Notes under the pieces: model-generated
What the model saw: only the letters and a program-made list of their open reading frames with translations
Database searches by the model: none
Told to the model about the DNA's origin: nothing
Part shown: in pieces, positions 24,383-36,700 of the stretch
How positions within the stretch are numbered: position 1 is the first letter of the stretch
Layout of the letters: the number at the start of each line of letters is the position of its first letter
Program-made: the position numbers and the translations under genes
From: Cerioporus squamosus
Lineage: Eukaryota; Basidiomycota; Agaricomycetes; Polyporales; Polyporaceae
DNA length: 64,000 bases
Direction: 5' to 3'
NCBI GenBank assembly: GCA_022592435.1
Contig: JABYQS010000005.1
Coordinates: 434,001-498,000 of the forward strand

Positions 24383-25040
24383 TGCGCCCGATGGCAAACG
24401 CGATGAGCCAACCGTCGAGAACGGTGAGGGACACCGTCGAACGGTCGAGAGCAGTGAACCAGAGTGTACTACTACAGTTCAAGTTGCCGCCACTCAGGCT
24501 CCTCTTCGGCCGCTTCCGGCGCTCCGGCGCCTTGACGGCGGACTTCGCGCTCGCTCTGCACGCGTTGCTCTCAGACTCTCCTCCTCGTGCGCCCTCCACA
24601 CACTCTAACCAAGTGTCATCGCAATATAGGCCTCGGATGAAATGGTAATAGTGCACTAGGACCTACGAGGAGTCGGAGGACCCCGCAGACCCCACTACGA
24701 CCCGGTATGATTTCGTGGGAATTTGATGAGACCCTCCCCTCGCACAGCCACTTTGTCTCTACCGCTAGAGCACAAGTACCAAACCTGTACCAGACAGCCC
24801 AAGTGATAGGCCGGAGTCACTCAGTTTTGAAGTTCGCTGATATCGGAATAGTCTAGGGTGACGTTCTGGTTGGTCGTTCAGTAATCAGACTGCCAGCGTT
24901 GGGACCGGTAAGTCTCCATCGAATGGCGGCATGCACGACTCAAGACATGCTGATCAGTACTGTCTAGCATTAAGTACAGGTCTCGGTAACTTGTCCTCAG
25001 CCATACAGAAGCGTTGCACAGTAGACCAGGTTTGTTGCAG
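24383..25040. other. Divergent intergenic region, CM1 gene/BET2
   Basis: 658 bases of putative shared promoter. An additional upstream BET2 exon cannot be excluded because the BET2 ATG directly follows an acceptor-like TTGTTGCAG. No other gene seen. Confidence 0.4.
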
Positions 25041-26423
25041 ATGGGATCCACTTTGAACGTCCCTTCGCACGTGAAGTACATCCAGTCTCTGGGCGAGGCA
25101 AGTACTCACTCCATCCCCTCCCGCTCGACTCTGATCCGTATTCGCATTGTCCGACCAGAACAAAGATGATCTCATATATCATATGACTGCTCATCTGCGT
25201 ATGAATGCGGTCTACTGGGGACTTACCGCGCTATGCGTTATGAAGGACAAGGATGCGCTGAACAGAGAGGAGATGATCGACTTCGTAATGAGCTGCTGGG
25301 ATGAGAAGACAGGCCAGTCGTTTCGCATGTGACTCCCTCAGTTCGACATCGTTAACCTTGAGCGCATTAGGTGGTTTCAGTCCACATCCCGACCACGATG
25401 CTCATCTCCACCCGACCCTGAGTGCCATCCAAATCTTGATGATGCAGGACGCACTCGATCGAGTGGATATCCCTCGAGTAGTCAAGTGTACGTCCCACCT
25501 CCCCACGAGAGGCTATTGTTGATAGTTGTCGGTACTCATCAATTTCGCATCAGTCATTCTGTCACTCCAACAGGAGTCAGGTGTTTTCGCCGGAGACCAA
25601 TGGGGGAAATCGACACGCGTTTCTTGTACTGTGCCGTCAACGCGCTATCGCTTCTGGGTCATCTACACGAGCTTGATGTGGAGAAGACCGTCGGCTACAT
25701 CCGCAGATGCAGAAACTTCGACGGAGGGTTCGGCAACAGAGAGGGTGCAGAAAGTCATGCCGCCCAAGGTGAGTCGATTCGTCGATGATCCCTCCTGCAT
25801 TGACCAATGCCCCAGGAGTATTTGTTTGTGTCGCGGCCTTGGCTATCCTTGACAAGCTGGACGAAGTCGACCAGGACACGTTGGCATGGTGGCTAGCCGA
25901 ACGTCAGCTGCCGAATGGTGGACTGAACGGACGCCCCGAGAAGCTCGAGGACGTGAGTCGGATCATATTCAGAGTTTGATGTTCGCTGTACCTCATCCGC
26001 CGCAGGTCTGCTACAGCTTCTGGGTGCTATCGGCCATATCCATCCTGAATAAAATTCCCTGGATCAACGCCGACAAGCTCACGGCGTTCATTCTCTCCGC
26101 TCAGGTACGGACCGGTCTTGTACCGTTCCTTATGAAGGTTCGCTCATCCTCCGCGTGCTCTCCGCTAGGACCCGGACCATGGTGGGATCGCAGACAGACC
26201 AGGGGACCAACCTGACGTATTCCACACATTGTTTGGCGTCGCAGGTGTGTTAACGTCGGAATATACCTTGTCATCCTACTAATTGCTTTACCCAGGCCTA
26301 TCGCTACTGGGCTATCCGGGGCTGGACGACCTCGATCCCGTCTACTGCATGCCCGCGAGCCTGATCGAATCGAAGGGTCTGCGTAAGGGATGGACTGCCC
26401 TCCCACGCAAAGTCTCTACCTGA
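25041..26423 (+). CDS. BET2: Rab geranylgeranyltransferase beta subunit
   Basis: Catalytic zinc subunit of GGTase-II, which geranylgeranylates Rab GTPases presented by REP. ATG at 25041 ([19 protein letters not shown]). Exon 2 begins at 25159 ([20 protein letters not shown]), and the exon 1/2 junction uses a GC donor. Prenyltransferase alpha-alpha barrel repeats follow: [76 protein letters not shown]. Zinc ligands are visible as the D-V-C pair (KLED joined to VCYSFWV) and the His in VFHTLFGVA. The C-terminus is PVYCMPASL. Nine or so exons; full family length. Confidence 0.94.
25098..25158 (+). other. GC-AG intron in BET2
   Basis: The donor is GAG|GCAAGT and the acceptor GACCAG|AAC, 61 nt, phase 0. 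It joins LGE to NKDD, matching the conserved GxKKDD region of RabGGTase beta. The only nearby GT (inside the GCAAGT) would break the frame. Confidence 0.75.
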
Positions 26424-26729
26424 GATGTACCTCTACGCCGTGTTGTATGTTATGAAGGGCAATTTCGAAGGTTACTGGGAGTTCCTGGACGTCGCGTCCG
26501 TACGAAGCGGAGGTTTGGACCGCGTGGGTTGTGTTATCTGCTGAGCACGTGGTGTGCTGGATCGGAGAGATCTAGGCGCGATTGCGTTCTGCTCTGCGCG
26601 CGAACTTGGGTTCAGGAGGGCGCGCTGGACTTCGTGAATCCCACCACTCTCCTCGTCAACCACCACGGCCATCGTGCCTTTGCCACTCTCGCTAGTCACC
26701 CTGACATCGCGCCGATAACCAATATCGTA
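26424..26729. other. Intergenic, BET2/SmgGDS-like gene
   Basis: 306 bases between two same-strand genes. No coding potential recognised. Confidence 0.4.
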
Positions 26730-29351
26730 ATGAGCGGCAGCACAGCCCTCGCATCAGCCTCCAAGCTCGGCGATCTGCTTGCCCAACTTCCCCTCAATCC
26801 ACAGGAACAGTGGCCCCAGGTCGAGTCTACCGCACAGAGCCTTGCGAACGATCTGCGAAGCAAGGATGGTTCGCCGCGTCCTCTCTGCTCTCTTGCGTAC
26901 CGCATGCCCACCTGCGTCCCCTAGTTGAACAACAGACTGCGCTCGGACAGACCCTGCTTCCTCAGACCTTGACTTCCCTCCTCAAGGGCGCGCTCAACGA
27001 CACCGCCAACTCTCAGCCTGCTATTAATGAGCTCCTACGGGTCGCCGCGAACTTGTGCATGGACCATGGTGCGTATGCCAACCATCATCGCAGCCGCCGA
27101 TAGTGTTAATCGCGCGCGTCACAGACGAGAACAGAGGCTTCTTGCTCGAGGCTGGCTTCCCTCAGACTGTGCTCAGTCTTCTGGAGAGCTATGCGGACTC
27201 TGTCAAGCCTGCACAACGCGAGCCCCACCCTATATCTATACCCGATCTCAAGATTGTAAAGACGGCAATTGGATTCCTCCTAAACGCCAGTGTAGGCTAC
27301 GGTGCGTGCTCAGCTATTCGCATCAACGCTATGTTTACCTACCATACCAGACGCCGTGAAGGATCGCCTGATTTCTCTTGAGGCTGCTATGACCATCTTG
27401 CGGCTGTCTACCGCAATATACCCCGTAGGTTCTTGGCAGCACGCTCCCGCACGTGAGGCAAGTCTAGAGGAGACTAACGAGGCTTGGACCCTGCGGAGCA
27501 CGTTGGCTACATGGTCGTGGAGAGCTGTAGATGAGCTGCGAGGTGACGAAGAGACAGATCACCGTAAGTCATCTTCAGCTAGACGATATTCCTCCCGACT
27601 AATGTACTCCTAGAGCCACCTCGCCTGGTCTTCGGACAGGACGCGCTCCCTTTGCTCGTGACTCAGCTGAAGGCGTTCATTCCACCGTACCCTACGCTAT
27701 CACCACCATTCGACACTGCCGCCTCTCGGCGAACTCTGGTCCAAACCGATTTCGACATATATGAGCAGGTGTGCGGTCTCATTGAGTCACTGTGCATCGA
27801 CGTGGAGGACGTCCGACTCTCGCTTGCCCGTGGCCTCACGTTCCCGGAGGAGCATGGCGGTGTGCCATGTCTCTCTGACCTGCTCACGTTCGTGGAGAAG
27901 GGTGACTACCCGCCATTCTGGACTGCGGAGGAACGCCCGTCTAAGGAGAAAGGGTTCGACCTTGGCAAGGGTGCTGTTGTGAAGGCAATAGTGGAGACCG
28001 CTGGTGAAGAGAAGAACACAGACACACTTTGGGATGACTCGGAGGCCGACAAGCCCGGAGGGGAGTTCGTACACCGCATGGTGCAGTGGATACGCACGCA
28101 CAAGAACCTGAAGGCGACCGACCGGGACGACCTGGTCATTTGCGCTACCCTCAGCCTTGGCAATATCTGCAGACGAGGTATGCCACGCGCTATCTAGTGC
28201 TTCGCGAAGTTCATGTAACTCTGACCCTCTGCCGGCAGACGCTCATTCGACCGCGATCGTCAGGCCGCCTATATCGCTCGCCTCCGATCTCGCTGCCCTG
28301 CTGGAGCCCGATGCTGATATCAAGGTGAAGCATGGCGTCATAGGGCTCCTGAAGCACCTGGCACAGTCGCCAGGCTGCAGGGCTGCACTCGGCGAGGCAG
28401 GCATTATTCAACGGCTGGCAACCTCGCAAATCTGGGGCGAGAAGGCGGACATGGTGGAGATCGTACAGGTGGCCGCCATTGGTGTTGCGAAACACATGTG
28501 TAACGGCGACAGTAAGCATGGCTTTTAGCCTTTCCGGTGCGCATGGGTTCGCTGATCCACGACCTCGTCCTATCTAGTCGATAACACGTTCGCGCTCATC
28601 CTCTCGGACGAGAGCAGCTCGCCGCTGAGACAGATCTTGGAGCTTGTGCGACGATCGGATTCCATTGCAACGAAGAGCGAGGGCACGCGTGTGCTCGTGA
28701 ACGCAGTCAAGTCGTTGTGGTCGACCGATCCGAAGACCCTGGACGAAGAACGCGCCAAGCGGAGGGAGACTACAATGAAAGCCGTTGCGACTGAGCCGTG
28801 CGTATCCGCGTTGGCCAGGCTGATCGGACGCAGCAAGCGGTATCCCACCCTCATCAACGAGGGTGTGGTGGCGCTCTCGTTGATCAGCACGCACCCTAAC
28901 GGAGGTATACCGACGCGCCTCCAATTCATACCGCCACGCAGCTGACGCACAGTTTTTGCTTTTGTGTTTCGTAGGCACGCTGGTACTGGACTCCCTGTTG
29001 AACCCCCTTCCCGCGGAAGCTATAAGAACGACGTCACAACCACTGTCAGCTGTTTCTGCTACGGAGGGGTCCCCAGTGGTGGGGCCCAGACGTGCTCTCG
29101 ACATGCTCATCAGCGTGCTGCGCGACGGCAGCGCACTGAACATTCCCCCCGAGGTCCGGGCAAACGTGTGTGCGCTGCTCGGGCATCTGGGCCGGAAGGG
29201 CGTCGTTGCGGAGAACAGGGCGACTGATCTGCAGCAGATGAAGGAGAGCACTCGAGAGTTGATTCAGGCGCTCGCGAAGGATTCGGATGGACAACCGGGG
29301 AATGCTAGGGTGGCGGCAGCGGCGAAGCGTGCTCTAAAGGCTTGGGAATAG
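26730..29351 (+). CDS. ARM-repeat protein, Rap1 GTPase-GDP dissociation stimulator (SmgGDS)-like
   Basis: All-helical armadillo protein. The nearest relatives I recognise are RAP1GDS1/SmgGDS, which chaperone Ras/Rho-type small GTPases around their prenylation. ATG at 26730 (MSGSTALASASKLGDLLAQL). Helical repeats run through the protein: INELLRVAANLCMDH, NRGFLLEAGFPQTVLSLLES, IVKTAIGFLLNASVGY, FDIYEQVCGLIESLCIDVED, HGVIGLLKHLAQSP, RVLVNAVKSLWSTD, YPTLINEGVVALSLIS and VRANVCALLGHLGRKG. An acidic/basic insertion lies at about 27880-28060. It ends AAKRALKAWE. About nine exons. No membrane segment. Downstream of BET2 on the same strand, a suggestive neighbour. Confidence 0.78.
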
Positions 29352-29929
29352 GGAGAGAGCAACTCTGTCGGATGAAGGCTTGTAAGTGTTGTGCTGTTGT
29401 GAGTCCGACTGCGTGTAGATTGCTACCTTGTATTGTTGCTCGTAGCTCGGTCGTACCGAGTCCTCTTGGTTGTAAGCTATAACGATGCTATCGTATCTCG
29501 GAGTACCCCTTCGCAGCTGAGCGTTCTCCATACATGTTTCGGGTGCGCTGAAACGTCGTATACTGGTCGTATCAGCTTGCTGTGACCAACAACGACGTGT
29601 AATCGAATCTGAGTAAGTACTTAGGTTGAGTCGAGCAAGTGGTACATAAGTATACTGTTAAGCAGCTTCAGCCAATGGAAGCCCGGCGCTCGGCGCGGGT
29701 AACTTGAAAGCCGGTGCTGTGGGTCGAGAACAGAGCGAGTGTGGCTGAGCGTCATCCAGCAGTCTGGCAGCAGCCATCGCTCGTCGTCGCCGACGGCGGT
29801 CTCGGCTACGTATAGACTGTTTTCTCTCCTCCTCCATCGACCACAGGATTCAGTCCGGGCATGCGCAAGTGAACCTCTGGCTGATCCATCTGCAACGTCC
29901 ACCCTTTCTGCAAGCTGTCGTCCCGACAA
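29352..29929. other. Intergenic, ARM gene/hydrolase
   Basis: 578 bases, 3' flank then promoter. Nothing recognised. Confidence 0.4.
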
Positions 29930-31764
29930 ATGGGCTGCCTCTTCAGCTTCTTTTCAGCGGCTTACTACATCCCAAAGCTCTTCTATGGTCCTACTCCTGC
30001 GACCGTCTCTGCTAGGGCCTCTGCCGAGTCCAAGGCCATAGAGAGGGTCTCGCTGCGCGAGTTCGTGGAACGTCGGTGCCCGTCTTTGCTCAAGGAGTAC
30101 CGACCTGCGTGGTGGCTGAACAAGTGCGTGTCGAGCAGTTTGTATCATGTAAATCTTTATTGAGTCATATGGCACAGTGGCCATTTGCAGACAGCGTACT
30201 GCGTGCTTGGAGACTTTTCGCACATAGACAGGGTCGAGTACGACAGGTAAGCAGGCACCGTAGGCACCCCGCGCCGGTTACGCGTTATGAACCCTACATG
30301 CACCCCGCGCAGGAAGCTTATTCGGACGTTGGACGGCGGAACCATGTGAGTCCTAGTGCTAGCCTCTATGCCGGAAGCGTGCGTTGCTCATCGGCATACG
30401 CAATCAGCGGACTGGACTTCACGCCTCCGGCCCAGGAGCGCACACTCCCCGATGACACGCCGATCGTCGTCGTCCTACATGGTCTCACCGGTGGTACGGG
30501 TTGACTGAGCCGGCCTTCGGTGCGTTGCATTGCTCATAGTCTGTCGGCAGGTTCACACGAGTCCTATGTACGATCCATCCTAGCACCAGCGTGCACGCCC
30601 GTAGAGCAAGGTGGTCTGGGCTACCGGGGTATCGTCGTGAACTTTCGCGGGTGTGGGTGATCGTCCTCCGCTGCTTGCATGCTTCTGCTGATCACGTCTC
30701 TTTCTCTCGTCCCCAGGTGCCGGTGTGCCTGTTACGAGCCCGCAGCTCTACTCGGCCCTACATACCGATGACATCCGGGTGGCTGTCATGTTCATAAGGA
30801 AGATGTATCCGCGGGCACGGCTCATTGGCGTCGGCTTCTCGCTCGGGGCGAACGTGTTGACGCGCTACCTGGCCGAGGAGGGCCCCAACTGCCGGCTCGC
30901 TGCAGGGTGCGCGTTAGGCTCGGTGAGTCCGCCGATCTGGCACTGTCCTACCATCCGTCGCCGAGCCTCGTGTGCTCATGCGTGGTTTGCACGATAACAT
31001 AGCCGTGGGATCTGTTGGTGTCCAGTGACCGGTACGTCCCTGTCCCTCAATTCAAATCGACGCGTTCCCTTGGAGGTGTCTAGATGCCCGGCGGACCAGT
31101 AAGACTCATATAAGGTTTGCCGTTTAGCCTGGAGAGCCGTTTCCTGCATCGGCATATCTATTCCCGCGGGATGGCACAAAATCTATCGAACCTGGTCGCA
31201 CGACACAAGGACGACTTGGCGAAGTTCCCAGACTCTGCTCTGTACGAGTTCGTGCAGACGTCACTGCCGAGGAAGAATATGACACTGCTCGAGTTCGACG
31301 ACGCCATCACGCGCATCGCAGGCGGGTCCTCGCCTCCGTTCCCCTTTGCCTCGGCCCGCGACTATTATATTGCGGGGTCAAGCCACAATGTGTTGGGCAA
31401 CATTCAGGTGCCGTTCCTCGCAGTCAGCTCCGCCGATGATCCCATTGCAAGCACTGTTCCGATCGGCGAGACGGAGAACGGTTGGGTCGTCATCGCGGTC
31501 ACTAACGGCGGCGGACACTTGGGCTGGTTCGAAGCAGGGAAGCGCTTCGGACAACTGGAGAGGTGGATACGGAAGCCTGTTCTTGAATGGATCAGGGCCA
31601 TTGGCGAGGACTTAGTTGTGGAAGGCGATCGTGGCCGGCCGTTGCACGAGGTCGACGGTTTCCTTAAGGAGGTCGGCAGAGATGACATCGGATGCAAGGA
31701 AGTAGAGGGCGGTGGTCATATTGTCGGCGTAGAAGGCGAAGGAGGACTTCTCGCCGGACTATAG
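29930..31764 (+). CDS. Alpha/beta hydrolase, YheT/EHT1-ABHD1/3 type
   Basis: Esterase/acyltransferase family that in yeast includes Eht1/Eeb1 (medium-chain ethyl ester synthases) and in animals ABHD1/3. ATG at 29930; a hydrophobic N-terminus (MGCLFSFFSAAYYIPKLFYG) could be a membrane anchor. Then SLREFVERRCPSLLKEYRP and SGHLQTAYCVLGDF, the oxyanion loop VVVLHGLTGG, and GYRGIVVNFRGC. The nucleophile elbow is G-F-S-L-G (LIGVGFSLGANVLTRYL). The acid residue lies in AVSSADDPI and the His in TNGGGHLGWFE. The C-terminus has an extra tail of about 60 residues past the family's usual end. Eight or more exons. The physiological substrate is unknown. Confidence 0.87.
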
Positions 31765-31856
31765 ATGTTTTCTCAATCGCATAGAAATCTAGACTACAAC
31801 TTACAAATCTGGGTGTACATCGCAGGGTGCTACAGGTCGTGTAGAGGTACAGTTCT

Positions 31857-32915
31857 TCAATCGCTATCACTGAACGTGACAAACTCTTCGTCGTTGTCTT
31901 CGTCGTCCATCGCGCTCCGGTCGTACTGACTGATGTCGACTGAGACCGCGTCTTCCTCGGCGAGGCCTTCGTCCAACGTGCCGAGGTTCCGATCGCGCTC
32001 GAAGAGTTGACGGCCTGGAACGTGCAGGTTTTCAGCTGCGTTCTCAAATCGGCCATGCAATACGCACCAGAAAGACGTGTTTGTGCTTTCTTGTACTCTT
32101 CTCTCTCTTTCGCAGACAGCCCCTTGAGCTTTTCTTCCTCTTCTCGTGCGCGTTTCGCGGCCATCTCCTTGTCGAACTTGATCTTCCATGCCCTGAAGGA
32201 CTCGACGGTGACAGGAGTACCTCGAGTTCTGGCTTCCTCGGCCTAGAAACATATTCAGTCGGACATGTGCGCGGTGCCGAACGACGGAGAACCCCCTCAC
32301 CTCGAGCGCGCGCCGCTCCTTCTCCATCTCCTCTTTTTGTATGCGTTCTTCCCTCTCGCGCATTAGAACAGACAATCGCTCCCTCAAGTGTGTGACGAGC
32401 GTGAAGGTCATGGCCATGCCGAGATTCTCTTCTCCCTAATTCCGCAAGAAGTTGAGGAAGGTGGAGGAAGAATGTACGGGCAGCATGGGTAGACGTACCA
32501 TTTTCTCCAGTTCTCCGAGGAGTTGTTTGATCTCATCCTCGTCAAGATCTCCTCGCTGCACTTCTATTGAGAAGTTTGGCAGGGCATCGGGGTAGTCGTC
32601 CGTGTACTCGACAGTGAGGGCTACCGCGACTGCGCGATCGTGAGCGCATGTGGAGACAAAATTGTACAGCAGACTCACGCTCCTCGACGCCGTCAACAGG
32701 GTCATCAGGCTCCACATCTATGCGTATTGCCCTTTCCGATAATTCTTTGCATGAGTCTCAGCTCGTGGTGACGATGGGAGCGGGACGGGCGCGACGCACT
32801 TGTGAGCTCGGTAGGGTAGATCGATTCGAGTACCTGCAGACTGTAGTTAGAGGCCGTCGTACGTGAACGTGTATGCCCGCACCTCGAACTCCTCGGCGAG
32901 CACTTCTGAAGACAT
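31857..32915 (-). CDS. GIR2: RWD-domain protein Gir2/RWDD1 (DRG family-regulatory protein)
   Basis: Partner of DRG-family GTPases and of Gcn1 in translation control. ATG at 32913-32915: MSSEVLAEEFEV joined to VLESIYPTEL, the start of the RWD fold. It continues ERAIRIDVEPDDPVDGVEE, VEYTDDYPDALPNFSIEVQR with the YPD..P motif of RWD domains, and then MAMTFTLVTHLRERL. A charged helix (EEMEKERRALE, FRAWKIKFDKEMA, GLSAKEREEYKKAQT) and the typical tail GRQLFERDRNLGTLDEGLAE and DEDNDEEFVTFSDSD follow. About six exons. Its 3' end is 92 bp from the converging hydrolase; its 5' end is 189 bp from MRP21. Confidence 0.9.
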
Positions 32916-33104
32916 GGGCGTGAGGACGAGAGCTGAAGCTGAAGCCTGACTAGTGACTTGCTGGGCCGCTGCCTCAGACGCGATCGCGGTATCGGTGGAC
33001 AGCGGCGGTGGCCGGGGTACCAGTCACGGTTCTGGCGCGTCCGGCCAGCTGAGCTTGACATTCGTGCTCAATTCGCGCTGCTGCACCTCTTCCTCCGTCT
33101 CCCC

Positions 33105-33733
33105 ATGCTCTCCGTCCGCCAGTTCACCGCGACCACCTTGCGGCAATGCTCTAACCACGCTACCGCCAGTGCAGCTTTTGCTCATCGTTTCCGCTCAATA
33201 TCGACCGGATCCTCGTTCAGTACCCCGGATTGGGTCGACCGCAACAACATGTTAGAGACTCGCTCTCAGTGGAAGAACATCCTGGATATTACTGCCCCTA
33301 CAGCAAGTCCGAGATCTAATCAGTCACCGGAGACCATATGGAATGCTTGGGAGAAGCGTGTGGTCGCCCAACTTCCGAGACCTCATACCGCGTATTCCGG
33401 TGAGTCGTGTACGCCATAGTGTGCGTGACATCAGCCATTCACATATCCTCCACAGGACGAAGCGTTGCTGTGGTCAAGGGTGACGTGCAGAGTGCTCTCG
33501 TCAAGCTCAAGGGCATCCTCACGATCAATGCGGTCCGTTCAAGTCATATCCGGGATGAGAGGCACGAGAAGAAGGGCGAGAAGAGGAACCGCCTCAAGAG
33601 TCAGAGGTGGAGGAGACGCTTCGCGCATGAGGTACGGCAATCTGTCAGGTCATCGCCAAGCTTGTATTAACGGCTTTCGCAGGTGAGGAAGAAGGTGCAG
33701 CTCGTCAATGAGATTCGTGCCCGTGGTGCATGA
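33105..33733 (+). CDS. MRP21: Mitochondrial small-subunit ribosomal protein bS21m
   Basis: Component of the mitochondrial 37S ribosome. ATG at 33105 gives a basic, Ser/Thr-rich presequence (MLSVRQFTATTLRQCSNHA) suited to mitochondrial import. After about 95 residues comes the S21 domain: GRSVAVVKGDVQSALVKLKG, then the Arg/Lys-rich helix EKKGEKRNRLKSQRWRRRF, ending VNEIRARGA. Three exons; the last begins after the acceptor at about 33681. Divergent from GIR2 across 189 bp. Confidence 0.9.
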
Positions 33734-36700
33734 CGAGGGTCCATATCCCATTTGCATTCCTGTCTTCACACAGTGCCGCCTACAGCAGACGCCATCGACC
33801 TGTAGTATGATATGTAGTCGCTCGTGACGATAATCGGGCAATGGCCCTGGTCCACTTTGATGCCAGCGTATACAACGTGTCGGCCCAAGACCGAGGTCCA
33901 CGACAGCCCGCAGATAGGGGGGACTGTTTAACTGCCCAGTTTCAGATGCATGACCCCGCAGTGCGGTCTAGGTGTTGCTACTCTCGCAACTGCGCGTGGT
34001 CTTGAGGTGGCTTTCTGACCACCGGAAGGATCTAGTGCCCTGTGTGGGGTGTCGGAGGTACTTTCATTTCGCGCCCGTCCCAATGTGAAAGGCTAATGTG
34101 TCGGCGGGCAGACCCAAATCGTCCAGTGCGTGGCGGGGTCCAGAATTCAGATCTCGCAACCACAACTCAACATGTGTTGGCCACGCTCGCCGCCTCGTGT
34201 TGTGCACGATGAAGATATACGCATTTTATCCTTTTTTCCGCTGGTTGCCTTACCCCATCGGTGTGGAGATACAGGTCGAGGGGACTTGCGAGCAGGGCTT
34301 CGCCGCTACATTCAAGGGGCCTGTTGATTTGGACAGCACTTCGGACGGCTTCGCATGGGATCGTACCTTCCGTCCTTCCGAGGTCGAGGCGGCTTCGTCC
34401 GGCGTACCGACGACATCACCTCGCACTGTTCAGCATTTTTTTGATCGACTCGAGTGAGGCGCCTCCCGGAGACAGGTATGTGGACTCATGCACATATGGC
34501 AAGAACGAGGGGCCCCAAGCCTCACCTTGCAGGTTCGCCGATTGCACGAGAACGCGGTCAGCATGCAACCGGATTAGGCCCCCAGTACACCTCGCTTCCA
34601 GTCAAGTGATGGGCTTCTCTCCCGTACTTAAAGGCTGCCTCGGTCGGCCAGTACTGACATCAAGCCGCTCCCACTTCTCTGCGCCAGGTTGCCCGTGCAT
34701 CCTATACTTCTACTACTACACTACTTTTACACGCCTCCGCTAGTCGCTATGTGCCATAACGTGAGTCCGCTTTTCTCAGTCGTCGACGCCGTACGGCATC
34801 GCTGACACACCGGCGGGGATGACTGGTGCACATCATAGGTCATCGACGGCCGCCTGCACCTCCTCTGCCAGCACTTCACCCCGATGTCCACTCGTCAGCA
34901 AGACTGCCTGCGATCGAACTGTCTATTCAGCAGGAACCACGCGCACCCAGTCGGTGAGTTCGCGTCTCGCATCGCACCTTCGACGCGTCCTTCCCCAATC
35001 TTCCCATCGTTCATGTTCCTGCATCGCTCCCACCGGCCTCTTGCGTCACTGTCGAGCGCGTACTGACGCGACTTCTTCGGCGTCACACAGGCTGCAGGTC
35101 CCCTTCCTGCGCCAGAATGATGCAGCAGCCGCAGCGCAACCCCATCAGGATTAGCGAGAGCTTGTGCGCGGACTGTATCATGGGCGGCGGTGCGGGTCGA
35201 GGGGTCCTCGGTTGCTCTTGATGCGCCTCACCCATGCCCCTGCTTCGTATGCTCTTCGCTCAGTGCTCGCACCCCGTTCCCCGCACGCATCATCCCTGTC
35301 CCCGCTGTCCTTCCATACCCCACCACCCCACATCCCCGCATACCACTCCGCAACTCGAGCATCTCGAGTGCAAGGTGCATTTGGCGTCGATGGCGAAGTA
35401 CCCTATCGTTGGCGCTGGCGCTGGATAATTGCCTCCATGAATGCTATACCGGACATCTACTGTTGTACTTCTATCTATTGCCCCTACGCGCTTTTGCTTA
35501 ATATGTATCTATATCTACCAAACGCCTTGCGCCACAATGTTATTGCTCCGACTGCGTTCGCTGCGCTGATCTCTTATCTCCGTGTGATATGAACGCATAG
35601 TGTCCAGTCCAGTACTCGGCTCGATCATCTGCATTATCCAGAACAAGTAGCTCGTTTCCGGCCCAAGAGACCAACACGGTCACCTACCTGCAGCCCGTCC
35701 CCAGGTCCCCAGACGGCCTCTCATGCTGCAGGCGGTATATAGCCCCTGCCGGCTAGTTGGATCAGCTGCAAGCTAGCGGCTAGCACACGCCCACCGCGCA
35801 TTCCGCAAGCACAGGCCTATGGCAGGCGCACTTGCCAGGGCGTACGGCTCCACCGTCCCTGCAGAAGGCGAAGGTCGGCCGTCGGAGGTTCGGAACCTGG
35901 TTCACAGCTAGCGAGGCGGGTGGCCCGGTACACGACTTACCCAACGTACGTGCGGTCGTCTGGCTGTCCCGCGAACCTTCGTCAGCTCCTCGGACTCGGT
36001 CGCATTCGCGGATTTGGAGGATCGGCGGTTGCTTAGGCTCCAGGAAGGCGAGGCTTCGAGCGGATTGAAACGCGGAGGACTGCGGGCCTACGCGAGGCCG
36101 CTGCTCCGAGGTGGCCTGCCGCTATCGGATGCGGGCTGGGAGTCGTCCCCGTTCCGAGCTTCTGTACCGCTTAGGTTGAAGAACCGAGCGCGTTCTGCGC
36201 CGCTTCCGTTGCCGCTGTGATGAGCGGTGCCTTCGGAGTCGGAAGGTTCGGATGAGGGACTGCCTTCTGTCGTGCGGCGTCGTCGTTGTGGCTTGGAAGC
36301 CTCGGAAGGCTTGCCTTCTGAGACCGTAACGGCTTGCGACTCCGGGTTGCCATCGATGCACGAGTGCGCACACATATGGATACCGACGTGCGATACACAA
36401 ACGTCTGTGAGCATGAATGCGGAGTCCGATGAGCGAGATATGAATGGGATGAAAGGGTACAGAAGCTCACCGTCGGACAACGGAATCCGGGCAATACACA
36501 GGACATGAATACGAGCCTCTCCAGCTATACGGATTGTCATCCGAACTCTAGGCCCTCGGAACACCGGTGAGTTGGACTGTCGCTAACGGTCAACGTACCT
36601 GAGCTAACCTTGAGGTGTCTTTTTCAAGTGCGGCAAGGTCGCGTCCGGAGTAGTGCTCCCGGCCTGTCCTACTCCAAGCATCTATAGCTAGGCTTTCGGC

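Noticed and set aside
24383..24397. Five-codon upstream extension of the CM1 protein
   Set aside because: It would start with TTG; the first ATG is at 24380-24382.
34000..36000. Possible transposon or tRNA in the gene-poor block
   Set aside because: Looked for A/B-box patterns, terminal inverted repeats and polymerase or integrase motifs by eye and saw none.
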